Of a stretch of DNA of 64,000 nt, positions 45,582 to 55,800 are shown in pieces. Every line of letters begins with the position of its first letter. Within the stretch, counting starts at the first letter, position 1. This stretch comes from CAWCTD01 sp963798455 (GTDB taxonomy: Bacteria; Acidobacteriota; Terriglobia; Bryobacterales; Bryobacteraceae), in the NCBI GenBank assembly GCA_963798455.1, contig CAWCTD010000003.1:3038001-3102000 (forward strand), written 5' to 3'. The translations under genes and the position numbers were made by a program. The notes below the pieces were generated by a model that saw only the letters and a list, made by a program, of their open reading frames with translations, was not told the DNA's origin and did not search any database.

Positions 45582-46982
45582 TTATGGTGCAACAACGAGT
45601 TTGCCGAATTCGTCCAAGTGCGGATAGGCCTCGTGAGGGTGCCTTCCGATGAACGCCTTGTCGAACATCGTTGTTGGCTCAAAGTAGCCGTCGGGAACGG
45701 CGTACTTCAGCGTGCTCAGATGCTGTTTGATTACCGCTTCATTCAATTCAATCCCAAGACCAGGCGTGTCCGGCACCACCTGGAAGCCCTTGCTGGCGAT
45801 CGGCTTGTCGACGCCAGTCACCAGATCCTGCCACCACGGGATGTCCACAGCGTGATACTCCAACACGACAAAGTTCGAGATGGTGGCCGCGTAGTGGGCG
45901 CTTGCCATCTGTCCGACCGGGCTGTTGGCCATGTGGACGGCCGCCTGAATGCCGTGCGGAGCCGCGTAGTCGGCAATCCGTTTGCACTCCAGCATGCCGC
46001 CGCTCTTGCACACATCCGGATGAATCAGGTCGACCGCCTTGTTGTCGATCACGTATTGGTACGCTTCTTCTAGGCCAAACAGCATCTCGCCAGTCAGCGT
46101 GGGCGTTTCCGTCGCGTCGGTGATCGTCTTGAAGTCCAGCGCCCAGTCCAGAATCCGGCGAGTGTTGTAGGGTAGAAGGTCCTCCGCCCAAGCAAGCATG
46201 TACGGCTCAAATGCTCGCCCGTAACGAATACAGTCATTCACATTCAGGTTTCCAAAATGATCCGCAGCCAGCGGGACGTTGTACCCGATCGCGTCGCGGA
46301 CGCCGGCGATGATTTCGCACAAGTATTTCAAACCTGTCTCGGTGGCAATCCCGCGCGAATCGACGGCGTTCGGCTTGTCGGCAACCATTCTCGTATAGAG
46401 GTCCATCTTGAAAAACTGGAATCCCTCGTCCTTCCGCCGCTTCATGCGCGCGCCGTAGACCTTGGGATCCGCGACGCCTGCCGTATCACAATACAGGACC
46501 AACCGATCTCTCAGCTTGTTGCCGAGCAGACGCCAGCAAGGAACGCCATAGACCTTGCCCGCGAGATCGTGCAGCGCTATGTCGATTCCACTGTAACCGC
46601 CGCTGCTTGTGCCCTGGAATGTGTAAGGCCTGATGTTCTGCAGGATGTTGTCGATTTCAAGCGGGTTCCTGCCTACCAAGAACGGCTTGAGGATGAGCGC
46701 CTGGGAGATCCTGTCGTTGCAGAAGACCTCGCCCAATCCGTAGACGCCTTGGTTGGTATCGATGCGGATGAGGGGGTAGTCGTAGTTGGAAGCTATCGTG
46801 CACCCGCGAATGTCCGTGATCTTCAGGTCGCTGGGAGCAGAGCGTGTGTTGGGGCCAGCTCGTCTTGCTTGAGCACTGAGTTGCCCACGCGTGGCCTGAA
46901 ACAGCGGGCCGAACGTGCTTACGGCCGCAGCGCGTTTCAGCAAGCTGCGCCGGCTGATCCCATTCCTTTTCGTTAGAGTCAT
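45582..46982 (-). CDS. Tat-exported enolase-superfamily dehydratase, array member 5 (group A)
   Basis: A 466-residue protein. ISRRSLLKRAAAVSTFG is a twin-arginine signal. Barrel residues: Lys in FFKMDLYTRM, Asp in LAADHFGN, Glu in AWAEDLL and Glu in LTGEMLFGLEE (metal site), His in AVHMANSPVGQ. Pattern and length fit the sugar-acid dehydratase branch (mandelate racemase group). The HMANSPVG loop separates it from the three HQPGSPIG members of the array. Ribosome binding site AGAGGATT. It is followed by the aldolase gene. Confidence 0.9.
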   Translation of the reverse strand: MTLTKRNGISRRSLLKRAAAVSTFGPLFQATRGQLSAQARRAGPNTRSAPSDLKITDIRGCTIASNYDYPLIRIDTNQGVYGLGEVFCNDRISQALILKPFLVGRNPLEIDNILQNIRPYTFQGTSSGGYSGIDIALHDLAGKVYGVPCWRLLGNKLRDRLVLYCDTAGVADPKVYGARMKRRKDEGFQFFKMDLYTRMVADKPNAVDSRGIATETGLKYLCEIIAGVRDAIGYNVPLAADHFGNLNVNDCIRYGRAFEPYMLAWAEDLLPYNTRRILDWALDFKTITDATETPTLTGEMLFGLEEAYQYVIDNKAVDLIHPDVCKSGGMLECKRIADYAAPHGIQAAVHMANSPVGQMASAHYAATISNFVVLEYHAVDIPWWQDLVTGVDKPIASKGFQVVPDTPGLGIELNEAVIKQHLSTLKYAVPDGYFEPTTMFDKAFIGRHPHEAYPHLDEFGKLVVAP

Positions 46983-47055
46983 CGTGAATCCTCTTCTGCT
47001 TCCTTTCTTCGCAACTGGCAGATTCAGTCAGGCCTTTGAGAGTCGCCCTTCCGGC

Positions 47056-48493
47056 CTATTTGCCCTGTGGCCGAACCGGTGGATTGTAGGTGCCCGTGTG
47101 CTCGTCCAGATCGTCCACGAGTTTGCCCTCCGCGTCGATGTGAGGATAGGCGCTTCTGGGATGGCCGCCGATCTGGGGGATGTCGTACATGGGCGTGGGC
47201 TCGAAGTAGCCATTGGGAACCGCGTATTTCGTCTTGATCAGGTGCGCTTTGACCACGTCGGCATTGAGCTCGACGCCCAAGCCGGGGGTGTCCGGCACGG
47301 ACTCGTAGCCCTTGTCAGCAATGGGCTTGCTCACTCCCGTGACCATGTCCTGCCACCAGGGGATGTCGACAGCGTGCATTTCAAGGACGACGAAGTTGGT
47401 AATGGTGGCGCAAAGATGCGCGCTGGCGAGCTGTCCCACCGGGCTGTTGGCATTGTGGATCGCGGCGCGGATTCCGGACTGCGCTGCGTAGTCGCAAATC
47501 TTCTTGACTTCCAGAATGCCGCCGCTGTTAGTGACGTTCCGGGTGGATCAGGTCCACGGCCTGGTTGTCGATCAGGGCCCTGTAGCCTTCGTTCAAGCCG
47601 AAGATCATCTCACCGCACAGGATGGGCGTAGTTGTGCTTTCTTTGATCTCCTTTTGCCACTGCCAGTTGAGCGGGCTGACCATGTCCTCCGCCCACGCCA
47701 GGTTGTACTGCTCGAAAGCGCGCGCATAGCGGATGGCGTCGTTGACTGTCAGTGAGCCGAAATGGTCGGCCGCGATAGGAATCTGCCAGCCGCAGGCGTC
47801 TCGCACGCCCCCGATGATGTCGCAGAGGTACTTCAACCCGGTAGGGGTGCATACGCCGCGCTCGTCGAGCGCGCCGGGTTTGTCGGCGACCAATTGCGAG
47901 TAGAGATCCATCTTGAAGAACCGGTACCCGTCCTCTTTCATCCTGCGCAACATCCGCGCCCCGTAGACTTTCGGATCGGAAACGCCCGTGGTATCGCAAT
48001 AGAGGATCAGCCGGTCGCGTAGCTTACTCCCCAGCAGCCGCCAGACCGGCACGCCGTACACCTTGCCGGCGATGTCGTGCAGAGCGATGTCAATCGCGCT
48101 GAAGCCGCCGCTGGACGGGCCCTGCGTGGTGAACCTCCGGAGGGTCGGCAGGAGACTCTCAATCTGCAAAGGATCTCTGCCCACCAGGAACGGCTTAAGC
48201 AGCAGGGCCTGGCTGACCATGTCGTTGCAGAAAACCTCGCCCAGACCGTAGACGCCCTGATTGGTGTCGATCCGGATGATCGGGTAATCGTAGTTTGAGG
48301 CAACGGTGCATCCGCGTATGTCCGTGATCTTCAAGGCGCTGGGAGCAGAGAGTCTGTTTGGACCGCCTCGCCTTGCCTGTGCGCTCAGTTCTCCCTTAGT
48401 GGCCTGGAACAGCGGGCCGAATGCGCTCACGGCCGCCGCGCGCCTCAGCAGGCTGCGCCGGCTGAATCTCTTGCCTCTTCTTGGAGTCATCAT
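47056..48493 (-). pseudogene. Tat-type enolase-superfamily dehydratase, array member 4 (group A), frameshifted
   Basis: The N-terminal 321 residues (FSRRSLLRRAAAVSAFG Tat signal, FFKMDLYSQL, IAADHFGS, AWAEDMV, LCGEMIFGLNEG) stop at DLIHPERH. The sequence continues in another frame with NVTNSGGILEVK, then MGQLASAHLCATITNF and on to the end. 1438 nt equals 479 codons plus one base, so a single extra base near 47537 (CCGGAACGTC on this strand, where siblings predict CCGGACGTC) accounts for the break. All active-site residues are otherwise kept, so it is either a sequencing error or a very recent mutation. Confidence 0.82.
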
Positions 48494-48543
48494 TAGTCCT
48501 TTCTATTAGCTGGTATGTTCCCTTGCTGTGCCCGGTTGGCGCC

Positions 48544-49944
48544 TCAATTCGCGCTGCGGGTGTTCACCATCTTCCCGTTCTCGTCGAGGTGCGGCCAAGG
48601 ACCGGGAGCCGACATCCACGGGGTTGTGATGTAGTTGTTGAATTCCGGGGTCGGTTCGAAATAGCCTGGATACCGCAAATGCTCCTTGATCACTGCTTCG
48701 TTGAGTTCCACTCCCAAGCCAGGCTTATCTGGAACCGTCACGTAGCCGTCCTTGATGATAGGCTTCTCTACCCCCGTGACCAGGTCTTGCCACCAGGGCA
48801 TGTCGGCCGCGTGGTGCTCGCACGCGACGAAGTTAGTGAGAGTGGCAGCCACGTGCGCCATGGCGATTTGGCCTATGGGGGACCCCGGCTGGTGGAGCGC
48901 GGTGGGAATGCCGCTGGCCGCCGCATAGTCGGCGATGAGCTTGATCTCCCGCATGCCACCACTGGCGACATAGTCCGGGTGGATGATGTCCAGCGCCCGG
49001 TTGTCGATCATGTCTTTGAACCCTTCCTGCAGGCCGAAAAACTGTTCGCCCGCCAGGATCGGGGTTGTGGTCGCTTCCTTCAGTTCCTTGTAGTCCCGCC
49101 AGGTAGTCGTCACTCCCGGCACATCGGGGTTTGGCAGGAAATCCTCGGCCCAAGCCAGGTTGTGGGGCTCGAAGGCCCGGGCGTAACGGATGCAGTCTTT
49201 GACAGTGAGCTGTCCGAAATGGTCCGCGGCCAGAGGAAAGCCGTGGCCGACAAGGTCGCGGGCTGCCTGGAAGTACTCGCAAAGGTACTTCAGGCCGTCG
49301 TCGGTCGCGGCGCCATTCACGTCAACGGCCCCCGGCTTGTCCCGCACCAACCGGGTATACAGATCCATTTTGATGACGGTGAAACCCATGTTCTTTCGGC
49401 GCAGCACCTTCTCGGCGTAGACCTTGGGGTCGGTCGAGCCGGGCGTGTCGCAATAGATGCGGACGCGATCCCGGAGCTGATCGCCTAACAGCCGCCAGGC
49501 CGGGACGCCATATACTTTGCCGGCAATGTCGTGCAGCGCCAGATCGATGGCGCCGTAGCCGGTATGCCAGAAGCCTTGGCCGGCTGATTTTCGGATCCTG
49601 CCAAGGACTGCGCCGATTTGCAGAGGGTTCTGGCTCACGATGAACGGCTTGAGCATCAACGCGCTTCCCTTGTAGCCGGCGGCGAACACTTCACCGAGCC
49701 CGTAGACGCCCTGGTTCGTGTCGATGCGGATAATCGGGTAATCGTAATTGGCGGCGATGGTACAAGCCCGTATGTCAGTAATCTTCAGGGCGCTGGGAGC
49801 TGAGTTTCGGTTCAGGGGCTGGCTAGCGCCCGTCTGAGCCTTGGATCTCTGCCCGGTAAGAGTGAGTGCCGCGGCTCCGCCTGCCAACCGATGGAACAGA
49901 TCACGCCGGCTCATGCAAGCCGGCCGCTTGCCATTTCTTGACAT
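48544..49944 (-). CDS. Tat-exported enolase-superfamily dehydratase, array member 3 (group B)
   Basis: About 466 residues. MSRRDLFHRLAGGAAALTL is the twin-arginine signal. Lys in VIKMDLYTRL, Asp in LAADHFGQ, Glu in AWAEDFL and Glu in LAGEQFFGLQEG are base and metal ligands; His in ALHQPGSPIGQ. The loop HQPGSPIG marks group B. It has a longer insert after the second metal ligand (NPDVPGVTTTWRDYKEL). ATG 49944 is chosen for AAAGGAG upstream, rather than 49959. Confidence 0.9.
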   Translation of the reverse strand: MSRNGKRPACMSRRDLFHRLAGGAAALTLTGQRSKAQTGASQPLNRNSAPSALKITDIRACTIAANYDYPIIRIDTNQGVYGLGEVFAAGYKGSALMLKPFIVSQNPLQIGAVLGRIRKSAGQGFWHTGYGAIDLALHDIAGKVYGVPAWRLLGDQLRDRVRIYCDTPGSTDPKVYAEKVLRRKNMGFTVIKMDLYTRLVRDKPGAVDVNGAATDDGLKYLCEYFQAARDLVGHGFPLAADHFGQLTVKDCIRYARAFEPHNLAWAEDFLPNPDVPGVTTTWRDYKELKEATTTPILAGEQFFGLQEGFKDMIDNRALDIIHPDYVASGGMREIKLIADYAAASGIPTALHQPGSPIGQIAMAHVAATLTNFVACEHHAADMPWWQDLVTGVEKPIIKDGYVTVPDKPGLGVELNEAVIKEHLRYPGYFEPTPEFNNYITTPWMSAPGPWPHLDENGKMVNTRSAN

Positions 49945-49955
49945 CGTTTCTCCTT

Positions 49956-51353
49956 TCACTCCTCGGCGCAGTTACAGAACGTGCCGTCCGCTTTGGTGTG
50001 CGGCCATGGACCACGCGGCACAATCGGTCCCAGCGTGTAGCTCCAGCGGTCGAACATGGTGCTCGGCGCAAAGTACTCCGGATAGCGCAGGTGCTCCTTG
50101 ACCACCGGCTCGTTGAGTTCCAGCCCCAGCCCAGGGGTGTCCGGCACGGCCACGTAGCCTTTGTTCACCATCGGCTTCGGCAGGCCCGTCACCAGGTCGT
50201 TCCACCAGGGCATATCCACGGCGTGGTGTTCGGACACCAGGAAGTTGCGCATCTGGGCCGCCAGGTGCGCCGCCGCGATCTGCCCGATCGGAGAGCCAGG
50301 TTGGTGAATCACCACCTGCACGCCCTTGGTGTGCGCGTAGTCCGCAATCCGCTTGATCTCCCGCAGCCCGCCCGAGGCAATGATATCCGGCTGGATCAAG
50401 TCCACTGCGTCGTTGTCGAGCAGATTTACGAAACCTTCCTCCAGACCGAAGGCCAACTCCCCGGTGAGAAGCTTGGTCGTGCTTGCCTCCCGGATCCGCT
50501 TGTAGCCGCGCCAGTCTCTCCAGTCCAGGAGGTCCTCCGCCCACGACAGGTTGTATGGCTCGAAGGCCTTGGCATAGCGGATCGCATCGGTAGCCGTCAT
50601 ATTGCCGAAATGGTCGGCCGCCAGCGGCGCCTCCCAGCCGATCGCGTCCTTCACCGCCTTGATGTATTCACACAGGTACTCCAGGCCCTTCTCGGTGGCT
50701 AAGCCGGATGGCATCACCGCGCCGGGGCGATTGGCCACCATCCGCGTGTACAGGTCCATCTTGAAGAACGTGAATCCCAGCTTCTTGCGGGCAAGCATCT
50801 CCTGGGCGTAGATCTTCGGGTCTTCGTTGCCAACCGTATCGCAGTAGATCACGACGCGGTCCCGGATCTTGTTGCCCAGCAGCCGCCATGCCGGCACGCC
50901 GTAGACCTTTCCTGCGATGTCGTGGAGCGCCAGGTCAACAGCTCCGTACCCTGTGTTCCAGAAGTCGTGCCCGGCTGTGCCGCGGATACCGCGGCCTCGG
51001 CCGTAGTTACCGAGGATCCCCTCAATGTCCAGAGGATTCTTGCCGACCAAATGGGCTTTCAGGACGAGGGCCGCAGCCATCGTGGCGCCGGCGAAGCACT
51101 CGCCCAGGCCGTAAACCCCCTGGTTGGTGTCGATGCGGATAATCGGATAGTCGAAATTCGCGGCAACCAGGCAAGCCCGGATGTCCGTGACCTTAAGATC
51201 GCTCGGGGTCGAGAACCTGTTGGGGCCGCTCTGTCTTGCCTGTGCACTGAGCTCGCCTTGCGTGGCCCGAAACAGCGGGCCGGCCGCACTGAGAGCTGCG
51301 GCGCGCTTCAGCAGGCCGCGACGGCTCCATGTGCTCTTTTTCGCTGGAATCAT
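49956..51353 (-). CDS. Tat-exported enolase-superfamily dehydratase, array member 2 (group B)
   Basis: About 465 residues. WSRRGLLKRAAALSAAG is the twin-arginine signal. Lys in FFKMDLYTRM, Asp in LAADHFGN, Glu in SWAEDLL, Glu in LTGELAFGLEEG and His in VIHQPGSPIGQ are in place. ATG 51353 with AAAGGA a few bases upstream is better than the TTG two codons earlier. It has an extra loop before the barrel (NYGRGRGIRGTAGHDFWNTGY), shared in part with array member 1. Confidence 0.9.
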   Translation of the reverse strand: MIPAKKSTWSRRGLLKRAAALSAAGPLFRATQGELSAQARQSGPNRFSTPSDLKVTDIRACLVAANFDYPIIRIDTNQGVYGLGECFAGATMAAALVLKAHLVGKNPLDIEGILGNYGRGRGIRGTAGHDFWNTGYGAVDLALHDIAGKVYGVPAWRLLGNKIRDRVVIYCDTVGNEDPKIYAQEMLARKKLGFTFFKMDLYTRMVANRPGAVMPSGLATEKGLEYLCEYIKAVKDAIGWEAPLAADHFGNMTATDAIRYAKAFEPYNLSWAEDLLDWRDWRGYKRIREASTTKLLTGELAFGLEEGFVNLLDNDAVDLIQPDIIASGGLREIKRIADYAHTKGVQVVIHQPGSPIGQIAAAHLAAQMRNFLVSEHHAVDMPWWNDLVTGLPKPMVNKGYVAVPDTPGLGLELNEPVVKEHLRYPEYFAPSTMFDRWSYTLGPIVPRGPWPHTKADGTFCNCAEE

Positions 51354-51390
51354 GATCAATCCTTTCTATGAATCTCTCAACTCCCGTTCT

Positions 51391-52806
51391 CTATCTCGTG
51401 TTGACCAGCTTGCCGTTCTCGTCAAGATGCGGGTATGGACCCCCCTCGACAATCGGCCCCACAATGTACTGGTCGTACATGGTGCTCGGCTGAAAGTACT
51501 CTGGGCGCCGCAGGTGTTCCTTGACCACCGCGTCGTTCAACTCCAGCCCCAGGCCTGGGGCGTCGGGCACTGACACGTAGCCCTCTTTGACCATCGGTTT
51601 CGGCAGACCCGTCACCAGGTCGTCCCACCAAGGGATGTCCACGGCATGGTGCTCGCACACCAGGAAGTTCGGCATCGTGGCCGCCAGGTGCGCGGCAGCT
51701 ATCTGCCCGATCGGGGAACCCGGCTGGTGGATCACCACCTGAATCCCCCTCGCGTCGGCGTAATCCGAGATGCGCTTGATCTCCAGCAGGCCGCCCGTGG
51801 CGATGATGTCAGGCTGGAGGTAGTCCACGGCCTGGTTGTCGATCAGAGCCTGGTGCCCTTCCTCCAGGCCGAAGGCTAGCTCGCCGGTGAGAATCCTGGT
51901 AGTGGTGGCTTGTTTGATCTTCTTGTACCCTTGCCAGTCCAGCGGGTTTTCGAGAAGATCCTCCGCCCAGGCCAAGCTGTAAGGTTCAAACGCCCTGGCG
52001 TAGCGAATGGCGTCGGTCACGTCCATCAGCCCGAAGTGGTCCGCTGCCAGCGGCTGATCCCAGCCGATGGCATCCTTCACTGCCGCAATGTATTCGCAGA
52101 GATAGGGCAGGCCCTTGTCGGTGCACAGCCCGGTGACGGCGTTGACCGCGCCCGGACGGTCGGCGACCATCCTCGACCCAAGGTCCATCTTGAACCAGGT
52201 GTACCCCTGCTTCTTGCGCGCCAGCATGCGCTGGCCGAAGACCTTCGGGTCTCTGGAACCCGTCGTGTCACAGTAGATCCGGATGCGGTCTCGGAGCTTG
52301 TTGCCCAGAATCCGCCACACCGGCACACCGTAGACCTTTCCGGAGATGTCATGCAACGCCAGGTCGACGGCCCCGTAGCCCGTGTTCCAGAAGTTCTGGC
52401 CGGCGAAGTTGCGAATGCCGCGCCGCGCATTGTAAGACGTTCCGTAATGCCCCAGAATCGTCTCGATCTCGAGAGGATTCCTGCCCACCAGGAACGGCTT
52501 GAGCACCAGCGCGCTGCCCATGGTGGAGCCGGCGAAACACTCGCCCAACCCGTACACGCCCTGGTTGGTGTCGATTCGGATGATGGGGTAATTGAAATTC
52601 GACGCCACCAGGCAGGCCCGGATGTCGGTGATCTTCAGGTCGCTGGGGGCGGAGTTCTTGTTGACGCTCCCGGCGGGCTTGGTCTGTGCTCCGGCTGGCG
52701 CTTCCGAAAACTTGAACAACGGACCGATGACGGATGAGGCCGCGGCCAGCCGCATCCAGCTTCGACGGCTCACCATGCGTTGGAGTTCACTTCTCCTAGG
52801 AATCAT
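51391..52806 (-). CDS. Tat-exported enolase-superfamily dehydratase, array member 1 (group B)
   Basis: A 471-residue protein, first of the tandem array after the TonB receptor. VSRRSWMRLAAASSVIG is the twin-arginine signal. Lys in WFKMDLGSRM, Asp in LAADHFGL, Glu in AWAEDLLE, Glu in LTGELAFGLEEG and His in VIHQPGSPIGQ. It shares the GTSYNARRGIRNFAG-type insert with member 2. GAGGAA precedes ATG 52806. A strong hairpin lies between it and the receptor gene. Confidence 0.9.
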   Translation of the reverse strand: MIPRRSELQRMVSRRSWMRLAAASSVIGPLFKFSEAPAGAQTKPAGSVNKNSAPSDLKITDIRACLVASNFNYPIIRIDTNQGVYGLGECFAGSTMGSALVLKPFLVGRNPLEIETILGHYGTSYNARRGIRNFAGQNFWNTGYGAVDLALHDISGKVYGVPVWRILGNKLRDRIRIYCDTTGSRDPKVFGQRMLARKKQGYTWFKMDLGSRMVADRPGAVNAVTGLCTDKGLPYLCEYIAAVKDAIGWDQPLAADHFGLMDVTDAIRYARAFEPYSLAWAEDLLENPLDWQGYKKIKQATTTRILTGELAFGLEEGHQALIDNQAVDYLQPDIIATGGLLEIKRISDYADARGIQVVIHQPGSPIGQIAAAHLAATMPNFLVCEHHAVDIPWWDDLVTGLPKPMVKEGYVSVPDAPGLGLELNDAVVKEHLRRPEYFQPSTMYDQYIVGPIVEGGPYPHLDENGKLVNTR

Positions 52807-52825
52807 TGATCATTCCTCTGTAGAT

Positions 52826-52857
52826 AACGGGGCTGCTGCCGTGACAGCAGCCCCGTT
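52826..52857 (-). terminator. Strong hairpin between receptor and dehydratase array
   Basis: The arms 52826-52838 and 52845-52857 are exact 13-base reverse complements with a 6-base loop. It lies 11 bp past the TonB receptor stop and 20 bp before the first dehydratase start, without a convincing U-run. It may be a partial terminator or an mRNA-stabilising stem that sets different levels for the receptor and the enzymes. Confidence 0.55.
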
Positions 52858-52867
52858 TGGGCACAAC

Positions 52868-55800
52868 TCAGAACTCCACCCGGAATCCTATCTGTATGTT
52901 CGGTTGTCCGGTTCCAGCATTAGTCCAGTCTCCGCGGGTGCCGCTGAAGGTCCCGAAAGTAGCTGGGCTGTTGGCGTCATAGGTTGTGGTAGGCGAGGCG
53001 TACTGTGGTTGCTTGAAAGGGAGGTTGTTCATGTCCATACGCGTCACAATCCGAACGCGCTCCCGAATGGGCCAGGTCTTACTCACCGTGAGCTGCGTCC
53101 AGTTCATTCCGGGCGCCTCGAATGTGTTCCTTCCGAGCGACCCAGAGGTGAATGCTGCTGGATAGCCGAAAGCACTGAAATTGAAGTACGGGTTCTGGGT
53201 AGCCGGGGTGTAGCGATTGGGGCCGATGTTCCAGTCCTTTACCACCGCCTGTTCATTTGGCACCAATATGTTCGGCCGGTAGACGCCCTGCGAGAGGTAC
53301 TTGTACGGGCTGCCGGAGAAGGTGACCGATATCGGCGGGCCGGACTCGAAGGTCTGCACCCAGGTGATGTCCCAACCACCCAGCGCCTGGTTCAGGGCTC
53401 CCCCTCTGTTGACCCAACGGCGTCCTTTGCCCACCGGCAGTTGATAGACCAGGATGCTGGTGAAACGGTGGCGGATGTCATAGCCGGCCCTGCCTTTCTC
53501 CAGGGCCCGGTTATAGAACGTGACCCCGGTGGCGCCGCCGTCGCCGTCACTCTCGTCCAGTGTCTTCGCCCAAGTGTAGAACGCGTTCAGCGACACCCCC
53601 GCCGAATAGCGCTTCTCCACTCTCACGGTCCCGGAATGGTACGTGTTATGGCCTAAATTCGAGATCAGGTTCACACTGCCAAACTGCGGGTAGGGCTTGT
53701 AGTTCTGCTGCGCCTGATAGATTTGGTTCAACACCACGGGGTCACTCGAGACGTTCAGAGGGATCGCGTTGACGTTCCAACCGTTCAGCAGCCGCACGCC
53801 CGCCGTCCCTTGGTACATCAGCTCCAACAGCAAGTTACCCGTCAATTGGCCCTGTAAACCGGCCGACCAGTTCATGATGTAGGGCGAGCGCATATTGGGG
53901 TCATACCAATCGGCGTTGCGAGCGCTGTAATTCGTCCCGACATAGGGAACGCTGCCGTCCGCCGCGACAGGGTAGGCGATCGACCCGGGCCCCTGCGAAA
54001 GCCGGAACGCGTGCCGCGGGTCCCCCACAGGCGCCTGCACGTTGACGGTGCCTTGATACTCTTGGAAGTTTTGGCCGACGTCGTTCGCGCCGAGATCTGG
54101 CGTCATAAAACCAAACGAGGACCGGAACACCCACTTTGAGCGGAAGTTCCACGCCAGCCCGAATCGAGGCTGGAAATTGTTCAAGTCCTTCCTGGACAGT
54201 TGCCCCTTGGAATGGACGATCGCTCCCATCTTTCCCGTCAGCGGGTCCACGGTGGTCGGGGAAAACTGCGCTTGCTGTCCGTACTTGGTAGCGAACGGCG
54301 ACTCGTACGTCCAGCGCAGGCCGAGACTCACAGTAAGGCCTTGCGCCGGCTTCCAATCGTCCTGAATGTACCAGGCATGTTGCCACCAGCGCGGAAGCCA
54401 CGAAGCGAAGTTCTGGGTATACACCGCGCTGCTCACCGTACCTAACAGGAATGAGGCAAAGGTGTTGCCCGTATTCGGTGTAAATGGCAGCTCCGTGCCG
54501 CCGAAGTTGTACGTTCCTCCGGGCAGCGCCCCCACGACGGCATTGTAACGTGTGCGCAACAGCTCATAGCCCGTCTTGAGCGTATGCGATCCCGTGATCT
54601 GGGTGAAGTTGTCCTGGAAAGTGAGATCCTCCCCCACCTGGGCCTCTCTGGTCATGGCAGTCATTCTGTACGTCGACAAGTTGAAGAACGGGAACGTCAG
54701 GCCGGAGACGCCGGGAATACCCAGCTTCTGGGCCCAGTCTTGGCCGTAGGTCAATGAATCAAGGGTATAGTGGCGTCGGGTGTAGCCCAGCCGGGCATCG
54801 TTGAATCTCTGTGGGCCCAATACCAAGGTGTCGTTGAATACATAGTTCATGATGTCCACAGGCATGGGCTGTGCGTTGTAGTCCATCGCGTTCCAGGCGA
54901 ATTCAGAATAGTACTGAGCTCGATCCGCCCGGTGGCGCGCCTGCGAGTAGCGGCCGAAGATCTTGTGGTTTTGGGTGAACTGATGGTCGATCTTGATGTC
55001 CCAACGCGTGCGGCGAACATGCTTCGGTTCTTCCAGCAGCAGGTTGTTCACCGGGCCGGTTTTGCTCATGGTCCCGGCTTGGTTCGACTTGTTGAACGGC
55101 TTTTGCGCCAAAAAATTCTTCGTCACAGGATCGAACAGACTCGGTGATATTTGATTGCCGGCGAATGGATCCCGCACCCACTTGCCTGTGGCGTCCTGAC
55201 GTGTGCTGAAGGGATCATAGATCGGCAAACCTATCCCGCCGAACGAGAAGTCGCCATTGTACATGGCGTCGCTCGGCACGGTTCTCGGCACTCCCATGTT
55301 GCCGGCCCTCTCGATGTGGGCCGCGACGCCCAACAACCAGAAGGTGCTGTTCTTGCCGTTGTACAGCTTCGGGAGGTACACGGGGCCGCTCGCGACGCCG
55401 TCAACCTCCTGGAATGAGAATGGGTTGGTCTGCTTGTCCATCTGGAGGTAGTGGCGCTGGATCATCGACTTGTTGATGTAGCGGTCTTCCAGCGAACCAT
55501 GTAGATCGTTGGTGCCTGATCTGAAGACCAGCGCCAAAGACCCACCGGCTGAGTGGCCGACCTCCGCGGACATCCCGGTGGTGGTGACTTTCGCCTCCTC
55601 CACGGCATCGAGCACGGTATTGAGCGAGTCGTTGACGCCCATCGCGGCGCCCGTTGCGGGGACCTTCCCGTTTACCCCGTCCAAGGTGTAGCCGATGGCT
55701 CGTTGCCGCTGTCCCATAATGTGAAAACCGGAACTGCCACCCGCCCCCGGGAAGTAAAGCAGCAACTTCGACGCCCGTTTCTGCGCTATGGGCATCGCTT

